Source: Nocardioides panzhihuensis
GTDB taxonomy: Bacteria; Actinomycetota; Actinomycetes; Propionibacteriales; Nocardioidaceae
DNA: 64,000 nt
Assembly (NCBI RefSeq): GCF_013408335.1
Contig: NZ_JACBZR010000001.1
Location: forward strand, 3,759,501-3,823,500
Reading direction: 5' to 3'
In this document: piece by piece, positions 1 through 7,727 of the stretch
Layout: the number at the start of each line of letters is the position of its first letter
Numbering within the stretch: the stretch's first letter is position 1
The notes under the pieces: model-generated
What the model was told of the DNA's origin: nothing
What the model saw: only the letters and a program-made list of their open reading frames with translations
Databases searched by the model: none
Program-made: the position numbers and the translations under genes

Positions 1-413
1 TACGACACTGCGTACTGCTGCTGCAGGAACGTCTCCACCCGCCCGGTTGTGATCTCCCCGAGCGTGTACGCCTCGAAGAACGGCATCACGTGCACCCGCA
101 GGTCATCGCGGTAGTTCTCCTTGGTGTTGTTCGCGATATCACGCCCGGCGAGCTCCTGGAGCCACAGATTGGCCAGGTCCGGGAAGGGGCTGGACAGCGA
201 GAGCAAGCCGCTCGCCCCGAATCCAAGGCGCTCCTTCAACCGCTCCCGGTGCACCGCCTTTGCCTGGTTGCGCGAACGCGAGGTGGCCTTGGCCTCGCGA
301 ACCTTTCCGTCAGCGTCACGGACCCGGCATCGAGCACGGTAGCGCCGCGGCGCCAATCGCTTGACGTGGATGTCACCGTGAGTGCCGATCGCCATGCGTG
401 GGCGGCCGGCCAT
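1..413 (-). CDS. Tyrosine-type site-specific integrase, N-terminal part (cut by window edge)
   Basis: This is the start of a phage-type integrase whose catalytic part lies outside the window. The visible residues include the start MAGRPRMAIG and the SAM-like core-binding region (NTKENYRDDLRVHVMPFFEA, TLGEITTGRVE). That region is closely related to the complete integrase at 21438-22739 (NTKDNYRDDLRLHVRPFFEN, TLGEITTGRVE). The ATG overlaps the stop of the upstream excisionase gene as TGATG, the same arrangement as in the second copy. It belongs to a different element from the one filling 859-23451 and marks the tRNA-proximal end of that older neighbour. The integrase role is confident from homology; activity cannot be judged because the catalytic domain is not seen. 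Confidence 0.85.
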   Translation of the reverse strand, partial: MAGRPRMAIGTHGDIHVKRLAPRRYRARCRVRDADGKVREAKATSRSRNQAKAVHRERLKERLGFGASGLLSLSSPFPDLANLWLQELAGRDIANNTKENYRDDLRVHVMPFFEAYTLGEITTGRVETFLQQQYAVS

Positions 414-700
414 CACGCATCGCCCCGGTGTCGATCGGCGTCCTCTTCCTCGAGCCTGGCCAGCCAGGCGTCGATCTCGGAGCGCCGGAATCGTAGACAG
501 CGACCGATCCGGAATCCGACCGGTCCGCGGCCCTGCGTGCGCAGGTCGTAGAGCGTCTGGACACGCACCCCGAGCTCCGCGGCCAGATCCTTGATCGAAT
601 AGGACGCCTCGAAGGCGCCATGGACGACGTTGTCGACCTCACTGTCACGGACGTCGTCGTGCCCAGCATCGGTCGTGGTGAGAGCTCTGGAGGTCTTCAT
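413..700 (-). CDS. Excisionase-like helix-turn-helix protein
   Basis: A small DNA-binding protein of the excisionase/AlpA class, expected to set the direction of the adjacent integrase. A winged-helix signature runs YSIKDLAAELGVRVQTLYDL, then GRGPVGFRIGRCLRFRRSEI and DAWLARLEEED. The parallel protein at 22739-23245 has the same order (TQIAEHLGVSVQALYDL, then GFKVGRCLHFRVSEVDAWL). The start at 700 (MKTSRALTTTD) is a choice; the frame stays open to 814 but the extra residues look non-coding. The stop and the integrase start share TGATG, so the two are probably translationally coupled. Confidence 0.75.
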   Translation of the reverse strand: MKTSRALTTTDAGHDDVRDSEVDNVVHGAFEASYSIKDLAAELGVRVQTLYDLRTQGRGPVGFRIGRCLRFRRSEIDAWLARLEEEDADRHRGDA

Positions 701-858
701 GCACCAGAGGTGCACGCCCGTCTCCGAGCTGATTCGCAGCCGTCCGAGACAGCGCGCAGAGGTTCCGAAACCGGAACGATAAACGCGACAAATACGGGTC
801 AGGGCCATGTTCAAATCCTTCAGTTAGGATTCAGAACACGGCCCTGACCTGGTGTTTC

Positions 859-894
859 GGTGGAGGTGAGGGGACTCGAACCCCTGACCCTCTG
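859..894. repeat. att site: 36-bp copy of the tRNA-Ala 3' half
   Basis: A 36-bp block identical to 23416-23451, where it forms the 3' half (T arm, acceptor strand and all but one base of CCA) of tRNA-Ala(GGC). Here only this half is present and the sequence diverges from base 895, so it is not a tRNA gene. It is the distal attachment site of the element ending at the intact tRNA and at the same time the tRNA-side junction of the neighbouring element on its left. Upstream similarity continues weakly (TGACCTGGTGTTTCGG here, TGACCAGGTGTTTTGG at 23402), as expected for two related integrase-proximal ends. Confidence 0.9.
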
Positions 895-1051
895 GAGCGT
901 CCTCGGCCACGCTCGCCAGTTCGAATTGGTTCGATCCTTCTCGCCTCAACACCATCCTGACCTGCAGCGATGTGTCGAGTCGATGGCATTGACGTCCACA
1001 ACGTTACCATCCCGCCTCGACCCCGCCAGAGCCCTCTCGACTGATCTCGTG

Positions 1052-1081
1052 CCGACTTTATGGCCACCTTCTGGCTACCGG
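1052..1081 (+). repeat. Subterminal repeat, left end of the element
   Basis: CCGACTTTATGGCCAC followed by four variable bases and TGGCTAC matches 23332-23361 at 25 of 30 positions. The right copy lies about 55 bp inside the tRNA-side att site and this one about 160 bp inside the distal att site. Each copy holds two direct half-sites (TGGCCAC and TGGCTAC). This is the layout expected of arm-type integrase or excisionase binding sites, which is an inference. The rest of 895-1156 holds no gene that I can see. Confidence 0.5.
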
Positions 1082-1156
1082 ATCAAACCGGGGCGCTTCA
1101 ACTCGAACCGGTGACCACAAGACCCAGCGAACTGGGGCATCGTGGTATCCCAAAGG

Positions 1157-1822
1157 CTACGGGGCTACCTCTTCACCTGGAAGACGGCGCGGCCGCCGGA
1201 AGCGCCCCAGCCGCCTGGACTCTGCACCGATGGTGGTGTCATCGCCGTGTCCGGTGTGCACGACAGTGTCGTCGGGCAGCGCGAAGAGCCGCATTCGGAT
1301 CGACTCCTTGATGAGGTTCTCGTCGGAATAGGACCGCCCGGTAGCGCCGGGACCACCGTTGAAGAGCGTGTCACCGGTGAAGATGCACCCGAGGTCGGGT
1401 GCGTAGAGGCAAACCGCCCCCGGTGCGTGACCAGGTGTGTGCAGTACCTGCAGGGTCGTATCTCCGACCTCGATCAGCTGCTCGTCGACCAAGCTCTCGT
1501 CCCAGGGGCGTTCGGGGTGTGTGAGCTCCCACAGCGGCTTGTCGTCGGGGTGCAGCATGATCGGCGCGCCGACCTCGTCGCGCAGCGCCGGCGCGACCCG
1601 CACGTGGTCGTCGTGGGCGTGGGTGCAGACGATCGCTTTGACCTCGCGGTGGCCGACGACAGCCAGGATGTCGGCGACATTGTGGGGCGCGTCAATCACG
1701 ATGCACTCCCGGTCGTCGCCAACTACCCAGATGTTGTTGTCGACGTCGAAGGTCTGGCCGTCGAGGCTGAAGGTGCCGCTGCTGACGCCGTGGTCCACTC
1801 GGGCCCGAGTGGGGTCCGTCAT
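1157..1822 (-). CDS. Metallo-beta-lactamase-fold hydrolase, candidate S-formylmycothiol hydrolase
   Basis: An MBL-fold hydrolase of 221 residues with the metal-binding motif THAHDDH (near residue 72), a later HTPGHAPG and a GDTLF loop. Its start overlaps the stop of the mycothiol-dependent formaldehyde dehydrogenase gene (TGATG). MBL-fold genes commonly sit beside mscR in actinobacteria, and hydrolysis of the S-formylmycothiol made by that enzyme is the natural role; this is by context. The C-terminus after residue about 200 turns into an Arg-rich tail (RRLGRFRRPRR) unlike the family's normal ending, which suggests the original 3' end was replaced by a junction near 1200, close to the element's left end. 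Confidence 0.75.
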   Translation of the reverse strand: MTDPTRARVDHGVSSGTFSLDGQTFDVDNNIWVVGDDRECIVIDAPHNVADILAVVGHREVKAIVCTHAHDDHVRVAPALRDEVGAPIMLHPDDKPLWELTHPERPWDESLVDEQLIEVGDTTLQVLHTPGHAPGAVCLYAPDLGCIFTGDTLFNGGPGATGRSYSDENLIKESIRMRLFALPDDTVVHTGHGDDTTIGAESRRLGRFRRPRRLPGEEVAP

Positions 1823-2937
1823 CAGAACACCACCACCGAGCGAAGCACGTCGCCGTGGTGCATGTGCTCGAATGCTGCCTCGATGTTGCCGATGCCGATC
1901 TCCTCGGTGACGAACGTGTCGAGGTCGAGGCGGCCCTGGCGGTAGAGGTCGACAAGCAGCGGGAAATCACGGTTGGGTAGGCAATCGCCGTACCAGCTGG
2001 ACTTGAGTGCGCCCCCGCGGCCGAAGACGTCGATGAGAGGGAGGTCGGGGATCTTCATGTCCGGCGTGGGAACACCGACCAGAACGACGGTGCCGGCGAG
2101 GTCGCGGGCATAGAACGCTTGCTTCCAGGTCTCTGGGCGACCGACCGCGTCGATGACGACGTCGGCGCCGTCGGCGCCGTCGAAGTACTCGCCGCTGATT
2201 CGTTTGATCTCCCCGACGGCGTCGGCCTGGCTCGAGTCGATTGTGTGGGTGGCGCCCATCTTCTTCGCCGTTTTGAGCTTCTCGGGGTCGATGTCGACAG
2301 CGATGATCGGGCTTGCGCCGACCAACGCGGAGCCGGCGATCGCAGCGACGCCGACGCCGCCGCAGCCGATGACGGCGACCGACTTGCCGCGGCTCACGGC
2401 ACCGGTGTTGATCGCCGAGCCGATGCCGGCCATGACACCGCAGCCGAGCAGCCCAACGGCGGCTGGTCGGGCGTCTGGATCGACCTTGGTGCACTGTCCG
2501 GCCGCGACCAAGGTCTTCTCCGCGAAGGCGCCGATGCCGAGCGCCGGGGACAGCTCGACCCCGGAATCCGGTCCCTCGGCCAAGGTCATCTTCTGGGTGG
2601 CGTTGTGGGTGTTGAAGCAGTACTGGAGGTCGCCGCGCTTGCAGGCCCTGCACTCGCCGCAGACCGCGCGCCAGTTGAGGACCACGAAGTCACCCGGTGC
2701 GACCCCGGTAACGCCCTCGCCCACGGCCTCGACAACGCCAGAGGCCTCGTGTCCCAGTAGGAATGGGAAGTCGTCGTTGATGCCACCCTCTCGATAGTGC
2801 AGGTCGGTGTGGCAGACACCGCAGGCCTGGACCTTCACCAGCGCCTCACCCGGACCCGGATCCGGGACGTTGATGGAGACGACCTCAACGGGCTGACCTT
2901 TCCCACGGGCGACAACAGCTCGTACGGTGTGGGGCAT
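1822..2937 (-). CDS. mscR: S-(hydroxymethyl)mycothiol dehydrogenase (mycothiol-dependent formaldehyde dehydrogenase)
   Basis: A zinc-dependent medium-chain alcohol dehydrogenase of 371 residues that oxidises the formaldehyde-mycothiol adduct. Visible features are the catalytic zinc site ([13 protein letters not shown], then [12 protein letters not shown]), the structural zinc cysteines ([15 protein letters not shown]) and a Rossmann motif ([10 protein letters not shown]). The start at 2937 ([10 protein letters not shown]) follows an AAGGAAG ribosome site; the open frame runs further upstream but without family likeness. It lies downstream of the O-demethylase genes on the same strand, so its probable job is to clear formaldehyde released by demethylation. 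Assignment to the MscR subfamily rests on overall sequence character and actinobacterial context. Confidence 0.88.
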   Translation of the reverse strand: MPHTVRAVVARGKGQPVEVVSINVPDPGPGEALVKVQACGVCHTDLHYREGGINDDFPFLLGHEASGVVEAVGEGVTGVAPGDFVVLNWRAVCGECRACKRGDLQYCFNTHNATQKMTLAEGPDSGVELSPALGIGAFAEKTLVAAGQCTKVDPDARPAAVGLLGCGVMAGIGSAINTGAVSRGKSVAVIGCGGVGVAAIAGSALVGASPIIAVDIDPEKLKTAKKMGATHTIDSSQADAVGEIKRISGEYFDGADGADVVIDAVGRPETWKQAFYARDLAGTVVLVGVPTPDMKIPDLPLIDVFGRGGALKSSWYGDCLPNRDFPLLVDLYRQGRLDLDTFVTEEIGIGNIEAAFEHMHHGDVLRSVVVF

Positions 2938-3189
2938 TTGCTTCCTTTCGAGATGGTGGCCGGCGTTGACACGCCGCCTCGGTATGGCGGCGCCCAGCGG
3001 GGGCCATAAAGAGTGGGCTTGCGATCGGAATGGGGCTGACATTCCGTTGAGCGCGCTATCTCACAGACGTGCTCGCTCCGCTCGGAACAGGCACCAGATA
3101 GACACCGGACCGGAGCGAGCTGGTCCGGCGGGTTCGGGTCGCGCGGCACAACTCGGCGGGGACGGCCGCTGCGGAGACGTCGCTCGCCG
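2938..3189 (-). other. Gap between reductase and mscR genes with a hairpin
   Basis: About 250 bases with no convincing gene. An inverted repeat CCGGACC (3105-3111) and GGTCCGG (3122-3128) with a 10-nt loop could attenuate transcription or protect RNA between the reductase and mscR. No T-rich tract follows, so I do not call it a terminator, and read-through from the demethylase promoter remains likely. Confidence 0.4.
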
Positions 3190-4170
3190 TCAGGGAAGCT
3201 CGAGCGTGACGCTCGCGCCTTCTCCGAAGGCGCGCGTGACACAGGTACACAAGAGGCGGCCTTCGGTGTGCTGTTCAGCGCTGAAGAAGACATCGCGGTG
3301 ATCCAGGCCGCCGCGCTGATCGAGAACCTTGACCTGGCACAAGCCGCACTCGCCCTTACGGCAGTCGTACATCATGTCGAAGCCCGCGGATTCCAAGGTG
3401 TCAAGGATCGACTGGTCCGCCGGCACCTCAATCTCGACTCCCTGCGTTGGGAGCTTGACGGTGAAGGACTGACTCGGGTGGCGACCGCTTGCACCGAACG
3501 TCTCGAACCGGAGATCGCGGGAGTCCCGTCCTTGAGTTGCCCAGGATGCCCGCACTGCTTCCATCAGGCGCAACGGCCCACACATGTACGCCATTGCATC
3601 CGCTGGACAAGCACTCACCCATGCCTCTACGTCGAAACGCCCGTCGCGGTCGTCCAGATGGTCCTGGAACCGGTGCCCGTGAAGGGTCTCGAGTTCCTCG
3701 AGGAATGCCAGCCGTGCAGGTTCCCGACCGACGTAGGTCAATGTGTAGTCCGCGTTCTCCATCGCTGCTTGGCGGGCCATCGCGAAGAGGGCCGTGATTC
3801 CAATGCCACCGGCGAGCAGACGCACGGGCCGCCGGCTCCCGGCGTAGCTGAAGTTGTTGAGGGGCTGGGTGATAGCCAGGCGTGCGCCCGTCTCCAGCGT
3901 GTGCATGTATGCCGAACCGCCTCGCGACCTGTCGGCGAGTTGGACGGCGATGGTGAGCGTTGCTGGGTGACGATCAGAGCGCCTCACGACCGAGTAACTG
4001 CGGGTGTCGATGCGTTCTCGAATCGGCACGCGGACGTCGATGTGGCTGCCCGGATCGGGCCGAGGGACCAGCGACTCGTAGCGCAGGGTTATCGCCCGGA
4101 CTCCCTTGGCTTCGTCGCGAACGTCGACGACAGTTGCCCACGACCAACGCTTCTGGTTTGTTGCGCTCAC
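3190..4170 (-). CDS. Oxidoreductase partner of the Rieske oxygenase (VanB-like)
   Basis: An electron-transfer reductase of 326 residues that passes electrons from NAD(P)H to the Rieske oxygenase. The order is FMN-type flavin domain (RSYSVVRRSDRHPATLTIAV), NAD-binding segment (LLAGGIGITALFAMARQ, later YMCGPLRLMEAV) and a C-terminal plant-type 2Fe-2S domain (YDCRKGECGLCQVKVLD with a distal cysteine in LLCTC). This order is that of vanillate demethylase and phthalate dioxygenase reductases. The GTG start at 4170 overlaps the oxygenase stop (GTGA), so the two are coupled. A longer frame running to 4848 lies inside the oxygenase gene and is discarded. Confidence 0.88.
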   Translation of the reverse strand: MSATNQKRWSWATVVDVRDEAKGVRAITLRYESLVPRPDPGSHIDVRVPIRERIDTRSYSVVRRSDRHPATLTIAVQLADRSRGGSAYMHTLETGARLAITQPLNNFSYAGSRRPVRLLAGGIGITALFAMARQAAMENADYTLTYVGREPARLAFLEELETLHGHRFQDHLDDRDGRFDVEAWVSACPADAMAYMCGPLRLMEAVRASWATQGRDSRDLRFETFGASGRHPSQSFTVKLPTQGVEIEVPADQSILDTLESAGFDMMYDCRKGECGLCQVKVLDQRGGLDHRDVFFSAEQHTEGRLLCTCVTRAFGEGASVTLELP

Positions 4171-5315
4171 TCCCGTCCCGCCTCCTGTGAGCTCGCGGGC
4201 GGCAGGTCGGACTCGGCCGCAAGCATCTCCTTGATCATCCGGCGCACCCACATGCCACCCGCGTCGATGTTGAGGTTGTAGAAGTCGTAGCCGGGGTTGG
4301 TGTCGATCGCCTGCTGTTGCGCATTCAGCATCGTCTCGTCCTCGAAGAACACCTTGCTGACGCCCTCGCGCAGTTCGTTGGTCACTCGCTGCCGGTCGAT
4401 GGCGAAGTTGCGAGCGATAGCCCACAGGTACCGAGCGGTCTTTGGGCCGGTGGGGCACATGGTGTTGAGCACGTACCCGTTGACGCCCTGGCTGCGGTCG
4501 CCTTCGGGCGCGCCAGTGCCTGCGATGGCGACACCGACGTCGATGCAGATGGTGGCCGGTGCCTGGTACCGGATGATCTGCCACCGGTCGACGCGGCCGT
4601 CGTACTCGGGGTACTTGACCTTGAGCAGGTTCTTCCACAGCGGCGGCGGCTCGATGTCTCGCATCCATCTGGTGACGGTGACCTGACGGGTCTCCTTGTC
4701 GTGGACGGTGTCGAACTCGGCGTTGCTGAGCGCGTCGTTGCCGATGCTGGAGGTGTGGATGAACTCTTCGTGGGTCAGGTCCATCAGGTTGTCCAGGATG
4801 AGCTGATACCCGGCGTCGACCTCGATGACCTTGCCATCCGCGGCCCACTCTGGATCGTCGTTCCAGTGGATGTCCGGGATCAGGTCGGGGTCAGCCTTGC
4901 TTGGATTTCCGGGCCATACCCACACGAAGCGGTGCCGCTCCACGGTCGGGTAGGACTGCACGCCGGCACTTGGGTTAATGGTCTTCTGCGCCGGCATGAA
5001 GGTGCATCCGCCCTCGGTGTCGTAGCGGATACCGTGATAGCCGCACTCGACGTCGTCGCCGCAGAGCTTGCCCATCGACAGCGGAACGAGGCGGTGCCAG
5101 CACGCATCTGCGAGGGCGACCGGCACACCCGCAAGGGTGCGGTAGAGCACCACGGGCAAGCCGGCCACCTTGAACGGGGCCAACTGTCGACCGACTTCGG
5201 TGTCGTACGCCGCTGCGTACCAGGCGTCCATTGGCCATTCGCTCGCCGCGATGTCGGTGAGCGCGTCGAGGTCGGCCTCGGGCTTGGGCCCGTGGTCGGT
5301 GCTGCGGACAGTCAT
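4167..5315 (-). CDS. Rieske non-heme iron oxygenase, probable aromatic O-demethylase (VanA-like)
   Basis: The terminal oxygenase of a two-component system, 382 residues. The Rieske cluster ligands are CWH (near residue 82) and CGYHG (near 101), and the mononuclear iron site is DLTHEEFIH preceded by DNLMD. It belongs to the VanA/dicamba-monooxygenase side of the family, which removes methyl groups from methoxybenzoates as formaldehyde. The substrate is not readable from sequence. The downstream 3-hydroxybenzoate 6-hydroxylase makes 3-methoxybenzoate or a related ether attractive. The start at 5315 follows GGAAGGA; a longer form lacks support. Its promoter, just upstream, carries the operator motif shared with two other promoters in the cluster. 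Confidence 0.85.
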   Translation of the reverse strand: MTVRSTDHGPKPEADLDALTDIAASEWPMDAWYAAAYDTEVGRQLAPFKVAGLPVVLYRTLAGVPVALADACWHRLVPLSMGKLCGDDVECGYHGIRYDTEGGCTFMPAQKTINPSAGVQSYPTVERHRFVWVWPGNPSKADPDLIPDIHWNDDPEWAADGKVIEVDAGYQLILDNLMDLTHEEFIHTSSIGNDALSNAEFDTVHDKETRQVTVTRWMRDIEPPPLWKNLLKVKYPEYDGRVDRWQIIRYQAPATICIDVGVAIAGTGAPEGDRSQGVNGYVLNTMCPTGPKTARYLWAIARNFAIDRQRVTNELREGVSKVFFEDETMLNAQQQAIDTNPGYDFYNLNIDAGGMWVRRMIKEMLAAESDLPPASSQEAGRE

Positions 5316-5335
5316 GCGTAATCCTTCCCATTTGC

Positions 5336-5379
5336 TCCGTACACGTACTAGCATGGCGTGATCATGCTCACATAGTCAA
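5336..5379 (-). promoter_or_regulatory. Promoter and operator of the O-demethylase operon
   Basis: On the minus strand TTGACT (5374-5379) and CATGCT (5350-5355), 18 bp apart, form a promoter that leads into the oxygenase gene. The operator-like motif lies immediately after the -10; on the plus strand it reads TCCGTACACGTACTA at 5336-5350, identical to the 15 bases at 8802-8816 and close to 6249-6262. A protein bound here would block initiation. The divergent PucR-type regulator gene starts at 5419, so the same stretch may also serve that gene. Confidence 0.65.
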
Positions 5380-5418
5380 TGTTTGAGCGGACGATCTGCT
5401 GGAAATTGAGGAGCGGGC

Positions 5419-6153
5419 ATGGTCGCGGCGACTCTCTGTCAGTCCGAGTGGCTTCGTTCGCTCTCTGCGATTTGCCGCGCATTCGCAGTGCATCCCGACC
5501 ATCACTACATCGCGGTAGTGGGCGACCGGAGCGGCGCCTGCGAGGACGTCTTGAGGTCGTGGCTCTCACGACAGGGAGAAGAGGCGCACATCTGCCGGCT
5601 GGGCGCGACCGCAAGTCAGACGGCTCTCGCGATTGACCTGGGACGCACATCCGGAGACGCGGAGACGCGCCTGTGGGGTGACGTAGCCCGATCGGTCTCG
5701 GCGGGTGGAGCGGCGTTGGGAGCCGGGCCAGCCCTGCCAGGACACCAGGGCCTTCGGATCTCGGTGCTGGTCGCCGGATGGCTCGCAGGGCAGGCCGCGA
5801 CGCGGGCAGACAGTTGGCGTATAGCCGCCTTGGTCTCCTCGCTCGCCCAAGATCCGGCGCGCGCCAGGTCGTTCGTCCACGCAGTTCTGGGGCCGTTGGC
5901 CGAGGACTCGGCAGCTGCATCACAAGACCGACAGACGCTCGCGGCGTATCTGACGGCAGGTCGAAGTCTGCGCCACGTCGCAGAGCAACAGCACGTCCAT
6001 CGCAACACGGTCGTATATCGACTGCACCGGCTAACGGAGCGCCTTCCCGTCCCCCTGGACGGGGCGGAGGTCGATCTCGTGTGCGCCCTGAGAGTCATGG
6101 AGGTACTCGGGGTCGGCGCTCTGGACGAGCTCGCCTCACACCCGCCCTGCTAA
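5419..6153 (+). CDS. PucR/CdaR-type transcriptional regulator, short form
   Basis: A 244-residue protein whose C-terminal third is the PucR helix-turn-helix (ASQDRQTLAAYLTAGRSLRH, then VHRNTVVYRLHRLTE). This domain is found in regulators of aromatic and purine catabolism. The N-terminal part resembles the middle segment of such regulators and no separate sensory domain is visible, so it is shorter than usual family members. The ATG follows GAGGAGCGGGC. It is divergent from the O-demethylase operon and upstream of the transporter gene, so it is a candidate activator of this cluster. Which ligand it senses is unknown. Confidence 0.7.
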   Translation: MVAATLCQSEWLRSLSAICRAFAVHPDHHYIAVVGDRSGACEDVLRSWLSRQGEEAHICRLGATASQTALAIDLGRTSGDAETRLWGDVARSVSAGGAALGAGPALPGHQGLRISVLVAGWLAGQAATRADSWRIAALVSSLAQDPARARSFVHAVLGPLAEDSAAASQDRQTLAAYLTAGRSLRHVAEQQHVHRNTVVYRLHRLTERLPVPLDGAEVDLVCALRVMEVLGVGALDELASHPPC

Positions 6154-6217
6154 GGGAGTCGACGCCCGCCACTCGCCTGCGACCCTCGTACCCGAGTACA
6201 GATCTGAGAACGGCGTG

Positions 6218-6262
6218 TTGTGCGTCACATGCGTCTTATCTATGGTCCTCCGTACACGTATC
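6218..6262 (+). promoter_or_regulatory. Promoter and operator of the transporter gene
   Basis: TTGTGC (6218-6223) and TATGGT (6241-6246), 17 bp apart, precede the transporter start at 6284. TCCGTACACGTAT begins at 6249, two bases after the -10, matching the first 12 bases of the motif at 5336 and 8802. A GGAGGAA ribosome site lies just before the ATG. Confidence 0.65.
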
Positions 6263-6283
6263 TTCTAGAACTCGGAGGAACCC

Positions 6284-7624
6284 ATGAGTCACCTCGATCA
6301 TCCCGAACCACCCGCCGCCCCGGACGCGCATGAGCATGCCGGAGCTCGGATCCCAACCGCTGCCCAGCGGCGCCGTGTCGGTGCGGCAAGTCTGATCGGC
6401 ACCACCATCGAGTGGTACGACTACTTCATCTTCGGTAGCGCAGCTGCGCTGGTGTTCGGCCCCCTGTTCTTTCCCCAGGTCGACCCCCTGACCGGGACCC
6501 TCGCGTCGTTCGCCACGTTCGCGGTCGGTTTCATCGCGCGCCCGATCGGCGGCATCGTGATGGGACACTTCGGCGACCGTGTCGGACGAAAGTCGATGCT
6601 CGTGACGTCGATGATGATGATGGGCGTCGCGACGGTCCTCATCGGTCTTCTGCCGACCTATGACGCCATCGGCATCGCCGCACCGGTACTTCTGGTCATC
6701 CTGCGTCTCGTTCAAGGCTTCGGCGTGGGCGGCGAGTGGGGAGGCGCGGTGTTGATGGCCGTTGAGTACGCACCGCGAAAGCGCCGAGCGATCTTCGGCG
6801 CGCTGCCCCAGATGGGCCTGCCCGCAGGAGTCATCTTGGCAAACCTGGCGTTCATCGTAGCGGCACAGCAGCTCGCTCCCGAGGAGTTCGCGCAATGGGG
6901 ATGGCGGGTGCCGTTCCTGCTCAGCGCCATTCTCATCATCGTCGGCCTGGTCCTGCGACTGAAGATCGAGGAGAGCCCCGAGTTCGCCGGCGTGCAGAGT
7001 CGGAGCGAGGTAGAGAGGGCGCCGATGGTCGAGGTGGTGCGGTCGCACCCCTGGAATCTCATGCTCGCCAGCGCAGCCTCGGTAGCCGCTCCGGCGCTCG
7101 GGTATCTGATCCTGGTCTACATGCTCTCCTACGGCTCCGGCGTCTTGGGACACGCGCCCCGAACGGTGCTCTGGGTCATCGTCGGCGCCAGCGTTGCGTG
7201 GCTGATCGCGGTCGGCCTCTCCGCCGTCGCTGCAGAAAGGTTCGGACGCAAGCGAGTGTTCCTGGCAGGCGCCCTCCTGGTTGCGGCGTGGGCATTCCCG
7301 TTCTTCGCGCTCGTCGACTCCGGGAACGTCGCGGCGATGCTGCTTGCCATGACGGTCGCCGCCGTCGCCGTCGCAACGATGGCCGGGCCCCAGGCAGCAC
7401 TCGTGGCGGACCTGTTCCCCGTCCAGGTGCGCTACAGCGGTGCATCGCTGGCCTACCAGGTTGGGTCTGTGCTCGGAGGCGCGTTCGCGCCATCGATCGC
7501 CACCTCCTTGTTCGCGGCCTACCACGAGTCGTGGCCGATCGCGTTGTACATGGCAGGCCTGGGCGCCATCAGCTTTGGCGCGTTGCTGTTCTTGCGCGAG
7601 GAGCCGACCCGGACTATCGGGTAG
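6284..7624 (+). CDS. MFS transporter of the metabolite:H+ symporter (MHS) family, probable aromatic acid uptake
   Basis: A 446-residue membrane protein with about twelve hydrophobic segments. The family-typical motifs are IEWYDYFIFG near residue 46, GHFGDRVGRKSMLVTSMMMM in the first loop, and RLVQGFGVGGEWGGAVLMAV. These place it with ProP, shikimate and other MHS importers. Its position between the regulators and the gentisate genes, and the shared operator at its promoter, suggest import of the pathway's aromatic acid. Family assignment is firm; the substrate is inferred. Confidence 0.85.
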   Translation: MSHLDHPEPPAAPDAHEHAGARIPTAAQRRRVGAASLIGTTIEWYDYFIFGSAAALVFGPLFFPQVDPLTGTLASFATFAVGFIARPIGGIVMGHFGDRVGRKSMLVTSMMMMGVATVLIGLLPTYDAIGIAAPVLLVILRLVQGFGVGGEWGGAVLMAVEYAPRKRRAIFGALPQMGLPAGVILANLAFIVAAQQLAPEEFAQWGWRVPFLLSAILIIVGLVLRLKIEESPEFAGVQSRSEVERAPMVEVVRSHPWNLMLASAASVAAPALGYLILVYMLSYGSGVLGHAPRTVLWVIVGASVAWLIAVGLSAVAAERFGRKRVFLAGALLVAAWAFPFFALVDSGNVAAMLLAMTVAAVAVATMAGPQAALVADLFPVQVRYSGASLAYQVGSVLGGAFAPSIATSLFAAYHESWPIALYMAGLGAISFGALLFLREEPTRTIG

Positions 7625-7727
7625 GTGGCGCCGCGGCGATACGAACACGAGTACCGTCGGCGGTCGCCGCTAAGGTGTGGTTCCTTCGAGTCGAACACGG
7701 CGATGGGCATGCAGGAGGTGCAGACAG

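Noticed and set aside
859-935. A second tRNA gene
   Set aside because: Only the 3' half of tRNA-Ala is present; the D arm, the rest of the anticodon arm and the 5' acceptor strand are missing. It is an att site.
3105-3128. Terminator between the reductase and mscR
   Set aside because: The hairpin has a 7-bp stem with a 10-nt loop and no T tract, so termination is not supported.
4167-5315. Naming the Rieske oxygenase vanA or dicamba monooxygenase
   Set aside because: The motifs fix only the family. The neighbouring hydroxylase suggests 3-hydroxybenzoate as product, which neither vanillate nor dicamba demethylation gives.
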